Notes: generated by a model from the sequence alone, not told the origin. Shown: positions 56,801 to 64,000, counted from the stretch's first letter. The stretch is 64,000 bases of DNA from Clostridium scatologenes (GCF_000968375.1 NZ_CP009933.1:5270001-5334000), one strand, 5' to 3'. Numbers and translations: made by a program.

Positions 56801-57689
56801 CTTCAAAGACAACAACATCATATTTATTCATTTCAAAAAAATATAAAATTTCATCTATATATTTATTAAATATAGATTTTTCAGAATCATCCAGCTGTGC
56901 GTCTCCGGCTTTAGTGGATATCTTAGTGATTCTAAAGTTATTACTTAAATATTTTATTGCAGGTGATAGTATTTTAAAGATTATTATAAAAATGACAATT
57001 CCTAAAATGTATGTAATTGTAATATTAATTTTGAAAGTTTTTTGTCCGTACAATACATTATTATATAGATTAGTAAATATAATAGGATTGAATATAAGTA
57101 TGCCTAAAGAAATAGCAGCTAATATAACTAATGATTTGAACAGTATGTATTTAAATTTGTAATCTATGATTCTTTTAAATCTTGAACTTGGGATAGATTT
57201 ATATTTAACCTTATAAAACATTTGCTGCAGTATGCCTTTTTCGATTACTGAATTATCAATACAAGCAGTTACTGTGTTCTTTTTACCAGATTCAGTGCCA
57301 CCTTCAGTAGTTTCTTTGTTTTCCGTCTCGTTATTGAAGTTTGCCATAGATATATTTAAGTACTTATACTCCTTATGAAATGTCTCAAAGGTTTTTAATA
57401 TAGTACTTTTTCCTGATCCATAGACTCCTGTTAAAGCTATATTTTTAATATTATAATTTTTAAGAGCCCATTCTAGCGTTTCACAGTAATGTTCATTTTT
57501 TTCCTTATCAATTTTGGGCATTAAATCTTCATAATTATATTTATTATCATTTGATATAATATCCTGCATGTATTTTAAGTTAATCCTATTTAGCCATTGA
57601 ACATTTTGCTCAATGAAATTATAAGTTAACTTTTTAGATTTTACTTTTGTTTTATTAAATAAATCTTTTAGTTTTGTAATGATTCCCAA
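53871..57689 (-). CDS. YobI-like KAP-type P-loop NTPase
   Basis: The 1272-residue protein begins with a short helical part, Walker A GVYGSGKST (88-96), two membrane segments (about 187-206 and 223-245) inserted before Walker B VVVFEDLDRF (about 308-317) and a long C-terminal helical region to residue 1272. This layout matches YobI-family P-loop NTPases related to KAP ATPases, which include the T7 exclusion protein PifA. Function here unknown; a phage-defence role is plausible. TTG 57689 with AAGGTGA is the start. It lies near tRNA-Leu and the broken Fic gene. Confidence 0.8.
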   Translation of the reverse strand: MGIITKLKDLFNKTKVKSKKLTYNFIEQNVQWLNRINLKYMQDIISNDNKYNYEDLMPKIDKEKNEHYCETLEWALKNYNIKNIALTGVYGSGKSTILKTFETFHKEYKYLNISMANFNNETENKETTEGGTESGKKNTVTACIDNSVIEKGILQQMFYKVKYKSIPSSRFKRIIDYKFKYILFKSLVILAAISLGILIFNPIIFTNLYNNVLYGQKTFKINITITYILGIVIFIIIFKILSPAIKYLSNNFRITKISTKAGDAQLDDSEKSIFNKYIDEILYFFEMNKYDVVVFEDLDRFNNIEIFSKLRELNLLINNSEQINRRVVFIYAIKDEIFSNAENKDDKFHYKNRTKFFDFIIPVVQVVNSANACNLMIDKFKDANLLNIKLDEDFISDISFLINDRRVLNNIFNEYIIYKENLRHIDNQYENELDPTKLLSIIVYKNMYPTDFAKLQDDEGMVYELFKNKYKLIESRVPQLKEECKELKLQIEYEKKECAEKIFELRYIYAKYILDIVNSDNIGINDRSYTYKELSSEQGFNEFLNSNNYKLLANGYYSPIQDAELLNKLNEKKQEYLQREKIVKLKEENVKPNVLENLKRKLDSKHNEINLLTSKPLKNLINDNNKDEIFKYDMSKENLLKFLIREGYIDESYSEYISYFYEGIITPKDNEFIHNVMYEKEMEFGRSLDKPKNIMKKLRNYRFEKKYVLNYNLLDFIIENKSDTEKYENCYELIVKQLSNETEISFSFIDGYTSKQSHVDIFVKSLCSNWPNMWKYIQNHCNLTIEKSNLYLKHILEFGENTDILEMNKDNVFTEYISKLSEFLELLNDESKYEKLKDLLIKLDIKFECLNKGIDDNNKLFEFIVKNNLYVINIHMIELIIETKSSKTLKELSTSNYTTILESSCSNLIEYINNNINKYIENVFLALDSNTKESKEPLIQILKNNAILLESRKHIIQKETIIFPSIDEIKDLDLWSTLIENKKIDISWNNVVEYYEKFNFGDGILEKYLNKKEIYNKLSKFKIQDIQDESVQYDDNLVLFSNQIILNETLTETCFIELVKSIPYKKIPIALEKVKPERIDIIIEHGIIGLTESNYNTLKEHFEWKHLLLLQKNIDEYMENYAKYNLDSKDIITLLDDSVDRDKRLFIINNMNINLLDNNSELIHSIVDFIINNEPSELKDNLLSKLMTINLEDKIKIDILLSQIDFIDEVNTFKLLNLISSEFNNLSQTNTEVIISYSEYNKNLIKKLKSKGYISDFDPKNNSEIIVNTKIS

Positions 57690-57747
57690 ATTTTCACCTT
57701 CTTAAAATAATGTCATTAATATATTAGCATTATTTAGTCAAATTAAT

Positions 57748-57794
57748 CAAATAGTAGTATTTTGTGAGAAAGATGAATAAAATACTATTATTTG
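57748..57794. promoter_or_regulatory. Inverted repeat upstream of the YobI-like gene
   Basis: CAAATAGTAGTATTTT (57748-57763) pairs with AAAATACTATTATTTG (57779-57794) with one mismatch. It is 59-105 bases before the TTG start and may be an operator or an upstream regulatory stem. Confidence 0.5.
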
Positions 57795-57877
57795 AACCCA
57801 TAAGTTTTTCACTTAAAGAGATCAAGAAAAAGGAACTAGAGATTTTAGTAAAATTATATGAATGTAGAAAATCCTAA
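57773..57877 (+). CDS. Short open frame divergent from the YobI-like gene, doubtful
   Basis: ATG 57773 reads 34 codons (MNKILLFEPISFSLKEIKKK…). GAGAAAG is a poor ribosome site. A weak hairpin, ACACTTAGTAATGGGTGT then seven T, follows at about 57899-57921, as for a short transcript. It may be a gene remnant. Confidence 0.25.
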   Translation: MNKILLFEPISFSLKEIKKKELEILVKLYECRKS

Positions 57878-57943
57878 ATATAAGTTTGGAAATACAAACA
57901 CTTAGTAATGGGTGTTTTTTTATTATACTGACATTTTGACATG

Positions 57944-57988
57944 AAAAAAGGCTTTAACGAGATTAATCATAATCTGTTAAAACCTTTT
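57944..57988 (-). terminator. Terminator of the tRNA-Leu gene
   Basis: On the minus strand AAAAGGTTTTAACAGATT and AATCTcGTTAAAGCCTTTTTT form an imperfect stem with U tract, right after the tRNA. Confidence 0.75.
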
Positions 57989-57991
57989 ATT

Positions 57992-58078
57992 TGGTGCCGA
58001 AGGCGGGACTTGAACCCGCACGAGTGTGACCTCGACGGATTTTGAGTCCGTTGCGTCTGCCAATTCCACCACTCCGGC
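57992..58078 (-). tRNA. tRNA-Leu, anticodon CAA
   Basis: 87 bases, with acceptor GCCGGAG/CTTCGGC, a long variable arm, the anticodon stem ACGGA-CTCAAAA-TCCGT (anticodon CAA, reading UUG), T-arm GCGGGTTCAAGTCCCGC and encoded CCA at 57992-57994. The D-arm GTGGTGGAATTGGCAGAC is typical of leucine tRNAs. Its promoter is at 58092-58120. Confidence 0.97.
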
Positions 58079-58091
58079 AAGCGACAAAATT

Positions 58092-58120
58092 ATAATATCA
58101 TATAAGTGCGACATAGTCAA
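58092..58120 (-). promoter_or_regulatory. Promoter of tRNA-Leu
   Basis: On the minus strand TTGACT (58120-58115) and TATTAT (58097-58092) are separated by 17 bases. Confidence 0.7.
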
Positions 58121-58290
58121 GAAAAATTAAAAAAAGTATAAATGGTTCATCAATTTCATTTAATTATTTTAAAATATATAATATTTATTTAATTTTATGC
58201 ATTTTTCATACAGGATAATTTTAAAATAGTGGGATCAGATTAAATAAAGAAAGTTTTTTATTATCATATAAATTTTTATACATAAATGTA

Positions 58291-58319
58291 TTGTTATATT
58301 AAGGCATCTTTGCTACAAT
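58291..58319 (+). promoter_or_regulatory. Promoter of the NifU-like/GGGtGRT operon
   Basis: TTGTTA and TACAAT with a 17-base spacer. It predicts a leader of about 140 bases. Confidence 0.65.
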
Positions 58320-58324
58320 AGAAT

Positions 58325-58440
58325 TGTTCAATATGAACTGTATTGTACTTGGTGGGAACACAAAAAACCCACTGGGATATAAAAGGTACTAGCAAGGGCG
58401 AAAATTATAAATTAAGTTTTGGCTCTTATAAAAATAATTT
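58325..58440 (+). ncRNA. Structured 5' leader, possible regulatory RNA
   Basis: The predicted leader holds GTTCA-ATA-TGAAC near its 5' end, a stem GGTGGG/CCCACT (58351-58373) and a longer stem AAGGGCGAAAATT/AAGTTTTGGCTCTT (58394-58438). No known riboswitch consensus is recognised. It is upstream of a probably strongly expressed gene pair, so it may be a regulatory or stabilising leader. Confidence 0.4.
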
Positions 58441-58466
58441 TATCAGTAAGGGAAGGAGAATAAAAT

Positions 58467-59159
58467 ATGATTTATTCAACAGAAGTTGACAGAATGTGTT
58501 GCGTAGCTAAAGGAGCAAACCACCAATCAGCTCCAATTCCAGAAGAAGGAAAATGGGTGCGTGCTAAAGAGATAAAAGATATATCAGGATTAACACATGG
58601 TATAGGTTGGTGTGCTCCACAACAAGGTGCTTGCAAGCTTACTTTAAATGTTAAAGATGGAATAATTCAAGAAGCTTTAGTTGAAACAATAGGATGTTCA
58701 GGAATGACTCATTCAGCAGCTATGGCATCAGAAATACTTCCAGGAAAGACTATACTTGAAGCATTAAACACAGATTTAGTTTGTGATGCTATAAATACAG
58801 CAATGAGAGAATTATTCTTACAAATAGTATATGGAAGAACTCAAACTGCTTTTTCAGAAGGTGGACTACCTATAGGAGCAGGTCTTGAAGATTTAGGAAA
58901 AGGATTAAGAAGCCAGGTTGGTACTATGTATGGTACAAAAGCTAAAGGAACTAGATACCTAGAAATGGCTGAAGGATATGTTACAAATGTAGCTTTAGAT
59001 GAAAATAACGAAGTTATAGGATATAAATTCGTTCACCTTGGAAAAATGATGGAAATGATAGGAAAAGGTATGGATGCTAACGAAGCTAAAGAAAAAGCTA
59101 CTGGACAATATGGTAGATTTGATGAAGCTGTAAAAGTTATTGATCCAAGACATGAATAA
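58467..59159 (+). CDS. NifU-like iron-sulfur scaffold-type protein
   Basis: The 230-residue protein has conserved cysteines in DRMCCVAKGAN, GWCAPQQGACKL and TIGCSGMTHSAAM, as in NifU N-terminal/IscU-like scaffold proteins, and is annotated in relatives as an iron-sulfur cluster assembly scaffold. A C-terminal region (about 150-230) is specific to this group. It precedes the GGGtGRT gene by 21 bases, a conserved pair. Codon use is strongly biased to common AT-ending codons, suggesting high expression. The true client is unknown. Confidence 0.8.
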   Translation: MIYSTEVDRMCCVAKGANHQSAPIPEEGKWVRAKEIKDISGLTHGIGWCAPQQGACKLTLNVKDGIIQEALVETIGCSGMTHSAAMASEILPGKTILEALNTDLVCDAINTAMRELFLQIVYGRTQTAFSEGGLPIGAGLEDLGKGLRSQVGTMYGTKAKGTRYLEMAEGYVTNVALDENNEVIGYKFVHLGKMMEMIGKGMDANEAKEKATGQYGRFDEAVKVIDPRHE

Positions 59160-59180
59160 TATATAAGGAGGACGTTTGAA

Positions 59181-60182
59181 ATGGCATTATTTGAAAGTTA
59201 TGAAAGAAGAATTGATCAAATTAAACCAGTGCTTGAAAAGTATGGCATGAAGACTATAGAAGAAGCTAAGGCTGTTTGTGATGAAAAGGGAATAGATGTT
59301 TATAACATAGTTAAATCAACTCAGCCAATATGTTTTGAAAATGCTTGCTGGGCTTACATATTAGGTGCTGCAATAGCTATAAAAAAAGGATGTAAAAAGG
59401 CTGCTGAAGCTGGAGAAGCTTTAGGAGAAGGCTTACAAGCTTTTTGTATTCCAGGATCAGTTGCAGACGATAGAAAAGTTGGAATAGGACACGGAAATTT
59501 AGCAGCTATGCTTTTAAGAGAAGAAACTAAATGTTTTGCTTTTTTAGCAGGACATGAATCTTTTGCAGCAGCTGAAGGTGCTATAAAAATAGCTGAAAAA
59601 GCTAACAGAGTTAGAAAAGAGCCATTAAGAGTTATATTAAATGGTCTTGGAAAAGATGCAGCTTATGTAATTTCAAGAATCAATGGATTTACATATGTTG
59701 AAACTAAATTTGACTACTATACAGGAAAATTGGAAGTAGTTAGAGAAGTTGCTTTCTCAAAGGGTGAAAGAGCTAAAGTTAAATGTTATGGAGCAGATGA
59801 TGTTAGAGAAGGTGTTGCTATAATGCATAAAGAGGGCGTTGACGTATCAATAACTGGTAACTCAACTAACCCAACAAGATTCCAGCACCCAGTTGCAGGA
59901 ACATACAAAAAAGAATGTTATGAACAGGGTAAGAAATACTTCTCAGTTGCATCAGGTGGTGGTACTGGAAGAACTCTTCACCCAGATAACATGGGAGCAG
60001 GCCCAGCTTCTTATGGTATGACAGATACTATGGGAAGAATGCATTCAGATGCTCAATTCGCAGGTTCTTCATCAGTTCCAGCTCATGTTGAAATGATGGG
60101 ACTTATCGGAATGGGTAACAACCCAATGGTAGGTGCTTCAGTTGCAGTAGCTGTTGCTATTGAAGAAGCGATGAATAAATAA
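59181..60182 (+). CDS. GGGtGRT protein
   Basis: The 333-residue protein carries the motif that names the family, ASGGGTGRTLHPDNMG, near residues 258-273, with GIGHGNLAAMLLREETKCFAF and NGLGKDAAYVISRINGF earlier. The family occurs next to the NifU-like gene in many Clostridia and its function is not known. Two cysteines in PICFENACW might bind metal. AAGGAGG lies nine bases before the ATG. A terminator follows that partly overlaps the integrase leader. Confidence 0.88.
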   Translation: MALFESYERRIDQIKPVLEKYGMKTIEEAKAVCDEKGIDVYNIVKSTQPICFENACWAYILGAAIAIKKGCKKAAEAGEALGEGLQAFCIPGSVADDRKVGIGHGNLAAMLLREETKCFAFLAGHESFAAAEGAIKIAEKANRVRKEPLRVILNGLGKDAAYVISRINGFTYVETKFDYYTGKLEVVREVAFSKGERAKVKCYGADDVREGVAIMHKEGVDVSITGNSTNPTRFQHPVAGTYKKECYEQGKKYFSVASGGGTGRTLHPDNMGAGPASYGMTDTMGRMHSDAQFAGSSSVPAHVEMMGLIGMGNNPMVGASVAVAVAIEEAMNK

Positions 60183-60227
60183 GGGTTTGCAGGGTTTTAA
60201 ACTGTATTAACTGAATAAAAAATAATT

Positions 60228-60284
60228 AAAAAGACTGTTCACGTTATTTTAAGTAAAATACTTATGACGTGTGCAGTCTTTTTT
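60228..60284 (+). terminator. Terminator between GGGtGRT gene and integrase
   Basis: AAAAAGACTG-CACGT pairs with ACGTG-CAGTCTTTTTT, with an inner TATTTT/AAAATA stem. Confidence 0.85.
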
Positions 60285-60305
60285 GCGTATTTTAGGAGGT
60301 TTTAT

Positions 60306-61250
60306 ATGAAGAGAAAGAAGCTAATTACAAGTAATACACTGACATTTGAAGAAGGTTTTACAGAATTTATTTACAGTTGTAAGGCAAGAAATTTAAGAGA
60401 AGGAACAATTAAACATTATGAACAAGGTTACAAGAGTATTACAAGGTATTTTGACAAGGACATTCCAATAGAAGATATAAACAAGGCTACTGTAGATAAT
60501 TTTATTATAAAGTGCAAGGATAATCCTGCTATTGGTGAACAGTCAGTATATACTTACTTGCGAGATTTAAAAACTATATTGCGATTTTATATGAAGAATG
60601 GCTATTTAAAAAGCTTTGATATTCCACTAACTAAGGTTAATAAAACACCAATTGAAACTTATTCAGAATTAGAGATAAAGCAGTTATTAAGGAAACCTAA
60701 TCTTAAACAATGTAGTTTTGTTGAATACAGGGATTATTGCATTGTATGTATGTTATTAAGTAGTGGTATTAGATTGAGAAGCCTTATTAACATTAGAATT
60801 AAGGATATAGACTTTGAAAATGAAGTAGCATATATTCAGCACACAAAGAACAGAAAGGCTCTTATAATTCCGTTAAATGCGTCAATATTAAAGGTACTGA
60901 AAGAATGGATTAAGCAAAGACAGCATAAGAGTGATGATGATTTTTTATTCTGTAATATTTATGGAAACCAGATTAAGAAAAGCACGCTAATACATAGTAT
61001 AGCAGAATACAATAAAAGCAAAGGAATAGAAAAGACTGGTATTCACCGTTTTAGACACACATTCGCAAAGCAGTGGATACTGAATGGTGGCAATGTTGTA
61101 ACGCTGTCAAAGATGTTAGGACACAGTGGTTTAGATATAACGCAGAATTACATTAATATGCTGGTATCTGATATAAAGAGGGAAGTTGATAAGCTGGACA
61201 TAATAGCAACATATCAAAGTGAATACATTAAGTTAAACCACAAAAGATAA
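60306..61250 (+). CDS. Tyrosine recombinase/integrase
   Basis: The 314-residue protein has an N-terminal core-binding SAM-like domain (about 12-105) and a catalytic domain (about 120-300). Catalytic residues are visible: Arg in SSGIRLRSLINI, Lys in HTKNRKAL, His-Arg in GIHRFRHTFAKQ, His in MLGHSGLDIT and the nucleophile Tyr in QNYINM. It resembles XerC/D-type and phage or transposon integrases. ATG 60306 follows AGGAGG; a longer frame starts inside the terminator. Together with the resolvase it marks a mobile element; no att duplication was found by eye. Confidence 0.92.
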   Translation: MKRKKLITSNTLTFEEGFTEFIYSCKARNLREGTIKHYEQGYKSITRYFDKDIPIEDINKATVDNFIIKCKDNPAIGEQSVYTYLRDLKTILRFYMKNGYLKSFDIPLTKVNKTPIETYSELEIKQLLRKPNLKQCSFVEYRDYCIVCMLLSSGIRLRSLINIRIKDIDFENEVAYIQHTKNRKALIIPLNASILKVLKEWIKQRQHKSDDDFLFCNIYGNQIKKSTLIHSIAEYNKSKGIEKTGIHRFRHTFAKQWILNGGNVVTLSKMLGHSGLDITQNYINMLVSDIKREVDKLDIIATYQSEYIKLNHKR

Positions 61251-61254
61251 GGAG

Positions 61255-61473
61255 TTGATTATCATAGACCATCTAATTGATAACTTTGATGTTTATATTG
61301 ATTGGGCATTTGGTGACTTTTATCAAGAATGGAAGTCTGGACAATATAAGAAGTTTTCAGAATGTCCAAGTTATTACGAGTTAAAAACAATAATCAACAG
61401 TGTAAATCATTTAAGAAAATATATGGGATGGGAGGCGCTAAGCATAAAAGGAATGATACAGGATAGGGAATAG
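61255..61473 (+). CDS. Small protein of unknown function next to the integrase
   Basis: Up to 72 residues, ending GWEALSIKGMIQDRE and rich in Trp, Tyr and acidic residues (VYIDWAFGDFYQEWK). The AAGGAG site abuts the TTG at 61255; better-spaced start codons would be ATC or ATA at 61261-61264, which are rare. The integrase stop overlaps this site. It may be an accessory protein of the integrase, but no family is recognised. Confidence 0.55.
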   Translation: MIIIDHLIDNFDVYIDWAFGDFYQEWKSGQYKKFSECPSYYELKTIINSVNHLRKYMGWEALSIKGMIQDRE

Positions 61474-62115
61474 ACTTTTCAGACAAGCTTATCAGATAAA
61501 TAAAAAAAAGAGTGAGTATTACCAGTACCCACTCTCTAGACAATTTAATATTGCCTAACAAAACTTTGTACCTCACTTCGAGATACTTCAAGACTGTAGT
61601 TAAATCGTATCAAAAAAAGTGAAGATTTTCAAGGGTTTGTTTCTTATACTCTTTTTTAGACAGTATAGGTCAGTTGTAAGGCACTGGAGCAACTATAAAA
61701 TATTCAGTAGGTCAGCTGAGCCAATGCTATAAAATCAGCTACAGACGCATTATACACTGTACCCTTCTTCGGTGGTGTCTGTGTAAGGTGAGTGCTACCG
61801 TTAAAGGCATGGTAAGGTTACTTGGTGTGTTAGTTCACAGGTAGGCACTGGTGAGTGTAGGACAAGTATTACACGTTGTAGTCAGTGTTGCGTAAGCAGT
61901 AAATAAGGAGGGTATTGAAGCGAAGTCGCAAGGCTTTAAACCGATTTTAAAGGTTATGATATAGTTTACTACTTTTTTAGTTCAGTTATATAAAAACATT
62001 TTAACTGTAATATCAAGGTAGATAAACTATTTCACTCGGAACACAGACATTACCCGATTTTACAGGTTATTAATCAAAAGTCAAGTATATATACAAAATA
62101 CAGGAGGATATTGAA
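61474..62115. other. Non-coding region with direct repeats, possible resolvase site
   Basis: 640 bases without a gene and, from 61670 to 61930, less AT-rich than its surroundings. Repeats: TAGGTCAG with CTATAAAAT at 61666-61701 and again at 61708-61735; CCGATTTTAAAGGTTAT (61941-61957) and CCGATTTTACAGGTTAT (62054-62070). A hairpin AGAGTGAGTA/TACCCACTCT lies at 61510-61539. The repeats may be binding sites for the downstream serine resolvase. Confidence 0.5.
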
Positions 62116-62685
62116 ATGAAGAAAGTTGGCTATGCAAGAGTTAGTACGATAGACCAGAATTTAGACAGACAGATTGTGGCACTTACAGAAGAAGGTTGCG
62201 AAGTTATATATCAGGAAAAAGTTACAGGTACTAAGAAGGACAGACCTGAGTTACAGAAAATGCTCAGTGAATTACAAGCTGGAGACATCGTAGTAGTAAA
62301 AGAACTAACAAGAGTGTCCAGAAGCACACAAGATATGCTTGAATTAGTACAGCAAATAACTGATAAAGGCTGTTACATAAAAAGCCTTAATGAAAGTTGG
62401 TTAGATACTTCAAGCCCTGCTGGTGAACTAATGTTAACTATCTTTGCAGGAATGGCTCAATTTGAAAGAAGATTGATGTTACAAAGATGTGAGGAAGGTA
62501 GAGCAGTGGCAGTGGCGAAGGGTGTTAAAATGGGTAGACCTAAAACTGGTGGAAAACCTATGGACTTTGCAATAGAGCTGTATAAATCTCAGGCAATGAG
62601 CATAAGAAAGATATGTGAAAATACAGGGGTGGCAAAAGCCACGCTGTGTAGAAGGTTAAAAGAACTGGGATTGTCTGCTCAATAG
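62116..62685 (+). CDS. Serine recombinase/resolvase
   Basis: The 189-residue Tn3/Hin-type resolvase has the catalytic Ser10 in GYARVST, the EKVTGTKKDRPEL motif, the helix E region and a C-terminal HTH (about 155-185, SIRKICENTGVAKATLCRRL). It resolves or inverts DNA between sites. AGGAGG is eight bases before the ATG. Together with the tyrosine recombinase it suggests a mobile element. No transposase was found. Confidence 0.94.
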   Translation: MKKVGYARVSTIDQNLDRQIVALTEEGCEVIYQEKVTGTKKDRPELQKMLSELQAGDIVVVKELTRVSRSTQDMLELVQQITDKGCYIKSLNESWLDTSSPAGELMLTIFAGMAQFERRLMLQRCEEGRAVAVAKGVKMGRPKTGGKPMDFAIELYKSQAMSIRKICENTGVAKATLCRRLKELGLSAQ

Positions 62686-62734
62686 AAAAAAACAGGCTTG
62701 CAGGTAAAACTGTGAGCCTTTTGATTATTGTCAA

Positions 62735-63253
62735 CTATTCTAACTTTAGTTCTAAATGCTGTTTTTTTACATAGTCTGGTATTTTAAAACTTTTAATATG
62801 TTCAAATTTTTCAAGAGTAATCTTATTATCCATGTCTATTCTAAATGTAAAATTGTCTATACCAACACTATAGTGTGCCCCAAGAAAAGGATGTATCTGA
62901 ATTTTGACAACAAAATATGCTCTTGGTAAATCTGTTTTCCAATCGGCTTCTAATAGTTTTGTAGTAGGATAGTTCAATTGAAATGGAACAAATCCTCCAT
63001 AATAATCTGTAACAGACTTTACCATATAAGGGAATAACAAATTCATAACTATCAGTTCAGAAACTCTCTCTTTTGAAAGCTGTTCTTCCATACCTAAATA
63101 TTTATAGTGATTGTTAAATCTATCTTCTTTATTATAACTAACTTCTTCAGTTATAGCAAAAAGATTGCTTGCGTTTACTATCGTAGTACTATTATAAGTT
63201 ATTAAGGTTAACAGTATGAAAAGAGATAGTGAATTTATAAAAGTTCTCCTCAT
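62735..63253 (-). CDS. DUF3888 family secreted protein, copy 1
   Basis: The 172-residue protein has a signal peptide (1-28, ISLSLFILLTLITY-like stretch ending VNA) and the conserved segments SELIVMNLLFPYMVKSVTDY, AYFVVKIQIHPFLGAHYSVG and TFRIDMDNKITLEKFEHIKS. This is DUF3888, of unknown function. AAAGGAGAG precedes the ATG. A close paralogue lies 30 bases upstream on the same strand. Confidence 0.8.
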   Translation of the reverse strand: MRRTFINSLSLFILLTLITYNSTTIVNASNLFAITEEVSYNKEDRFNNHYKYLGMEEQLSKERVSELIVMNLLFPYMVKSVTDYYGGFVPFQLNYPTTKLLEADWKTDLPRAYFVVKIQIHPFLGAHYSVGIDNFTFRIDMDNKITLEKFEHIKSFKIPDYVKKQHLELKLE

Positions 63254-63282
63254 ATATTTCTCTCCTTTAAACTATATCTATT

Positions 63283-63774
63283 TTAACTCCCTAATACAGT
63301 ATTTTCACCATATTTTTTCTTCAATATATTATGATAGTCTGATGGTAAGTAGGAACTTTCTATATGCTCAAATTTCTCTACCTTAACATTGCCAGACCCA
63401 TCAGTCCTAATAGTAATATGGTCAATTCCTACGGTATTATGTGCTCCAATGTAAGGATAAATTTCAATTTTTAATAGAAAAACAAAAGTTCTATATCCAT
63501 TAGGTCTTTCAGCTTTTAATATAGTAATATCGTAGGGTGCTACTAATGGTGTATCAGTAAAAAATTCCTTGTAATAGTCATCTACAGACTTTTGAATTTC
63601 TGGCATAAGGAGTGAAATAAATATATCTTGGTATAATTTTTCTCTTGATTGTTCTGGTGATTTATATGGTTGGCTAATAAATAAAATTTTGTCTATGTTT
63701 TCATATGCATAGCAAGAAAATGGTATGTTTATTATTGATATTAAAAAACAAAGCACAAAAGCAATTTTCTTCAA
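63283..63774 (-). CDS. DUF3888 family secreted protein, copy 2
   Basis: The 163-residue protein has a signal peptide (KKIAFVLCFLISIINIPF, ending CYA) and DUF3888 motifs ISLLMPEIQKSVDDYYKEFF, FVFLLKIEIYPYIGAHNTVG and VKVEKFEHIESS. TTG 63774 is the likely start, since GAGGTGAT ends four bases before it; the overlapping ATG 63780 is an alternative. It pairs with copy 1; probably a duplication. Confidence 0.8.
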   Translation of the reverse strand: MKKIAFVLCFLISIINIPFSCYAYENIDKILFISQPYKSPEQSREKLYQDIFISLLMPEIQKSVDDYYKEFFTDTPLVAPYDITILKAERPNGYRTFVFLLKIEIYPYIGAHNTVGIDHITIRTDGSGNVKVEKFEHIESSYLPSDYHNILKKKYGENTVLGS

Positions 63775-63937
63775 CAACATCACCTCACTAAGAACTCTAT
63801 TAATAGCTTTTACTTAATAAAAGCACTCTATTCTAAAATGTTGCTTCAAAGCAGTATACATATACTGTTATTACTTCATCCTAAATAAAATAATTCCTCA
63901 TGCACATAATAGAATTATAAGAAAGAGGTGATTGTTT

Positions 63938-64000
63938 TTGTCTAAAAAAATATCAATAATAACGGTCTTAATTGTTATGTTTTTCCATACTGTAAATGTT
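63938..64000 (+). CDS. 5' end of a secreted protein gene (partial)
   Basis: TTG 63938, seven bases after AGAGGTG, opens 21 codons to the window edge: SKKISIITVLIVMFFHTVNV, a signal-peptide or membrane-anchor start. It faces away from the DUF3888 pair. Identity cannot be told. Confidence 0.55.
   Translation, partial: MSKKISIITVLIVMFFHTVNV

Noticed and set aside
60228..60305. Earlier integrase start at 60264
   Set aside because: It would lie in the terminator hairpin and has no ribosome site; ATG 60306 has AGGAGG.
1..64000. CRISPR arrays, rRNA operons and replication origin
   Set aside because: No regularly spaced repeats, no rRNA sequence and no DnaA-box cluster were seen.

Overview
The window is a piece of chromosome from a spore-forming, low-GC member of the Clostridia, most like Clostridium sensu stricto. 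The basis is very AT-rich sequence, strong GGAGG-type ribosome binding sites, frequent TTG and GTG starts, and a gene order familiar from Firmicutes: bofC-like, ruvA, ruvB, queA, tgt, yajC, then the clostridial scfA/scfB pair, secD, secF, apt, relA, dtd, a glyoxalase-II-like gene, hemZ, hisS and aspS. A SASP-H spore protein and the BofC-like protein fit a spore former. No species is assigned.

Layout: 1-20.9 kb is a dense, plus-strand housekeeping block (DNA repair, tRNA modification, protein translocation, ranthipeptide SCIFF and its radical SAM partner, purine salvage, stringent response, haem, two tRNA synthetases). At 21-28 kb come a PuuP-like permease, a TIGR00300/ornithine-cyclodeaminase-type gene, a run of very small genes including an H-type SASP, a PilZ protein and peptide deformylase.

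From 28.2 to 38.5 kb lies a coherent catabolic island. A sigma-54 activator with a PrpR_N sensory domain is divergent from a DASS-type carboxylate transporter, a metallo-amidohydrolase, a 2-hydroxyacid dehydrogenase, an RraA-type aldolase and a soluble chemoreceptor that carries the same type of PrpR_N domain. An ArAE-type membrane protein and a SorC-type regulator follow. The intergenic gap holds a paired inverted repeat (activator site) and a consensus -24/-12 promoter. The substrate is unknown; transport, hydrolysis, dehydrogenation and aldol cleavage/decarboxylation of an organic acid derivative is inferred. At 38.7-44 kb are a nicotinamidase-like gene, a Nif11-like small protein, an aconitase-superfamily hydratase and a divergent CitG homologue.

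From 44 kb the window becomes accessory: an M20 peptidase, small unknown genes, a GH25 lysozyme with three copies of an unrecognised repeat, two secreted unknown proteins, decayed genes, a twice-frameshifted Fic gene and a 1272-residue YobI-like P-loop ATPase. A tRNA-Leu(CAA) and a conserved pair (NifU-like protein plus GGGtGRT protein) interrupt this. The end, 60.2-64 kb, carries a tyrosine recombinase, a serine resolvase and two DUF3888 secreted proteins, and looks like a mobile element or its remnant.

Two related palindromic repeats at 39.8 and 44.3 kb, one long and internally structured and one collapsed to a hairpin, look like members of a non-coding repeat family. The best leads for something new are the shared-sensor transcription/chemotaxis module, this repeat family, the orphan Nif11-like peptide and the YobI-like ATPase.
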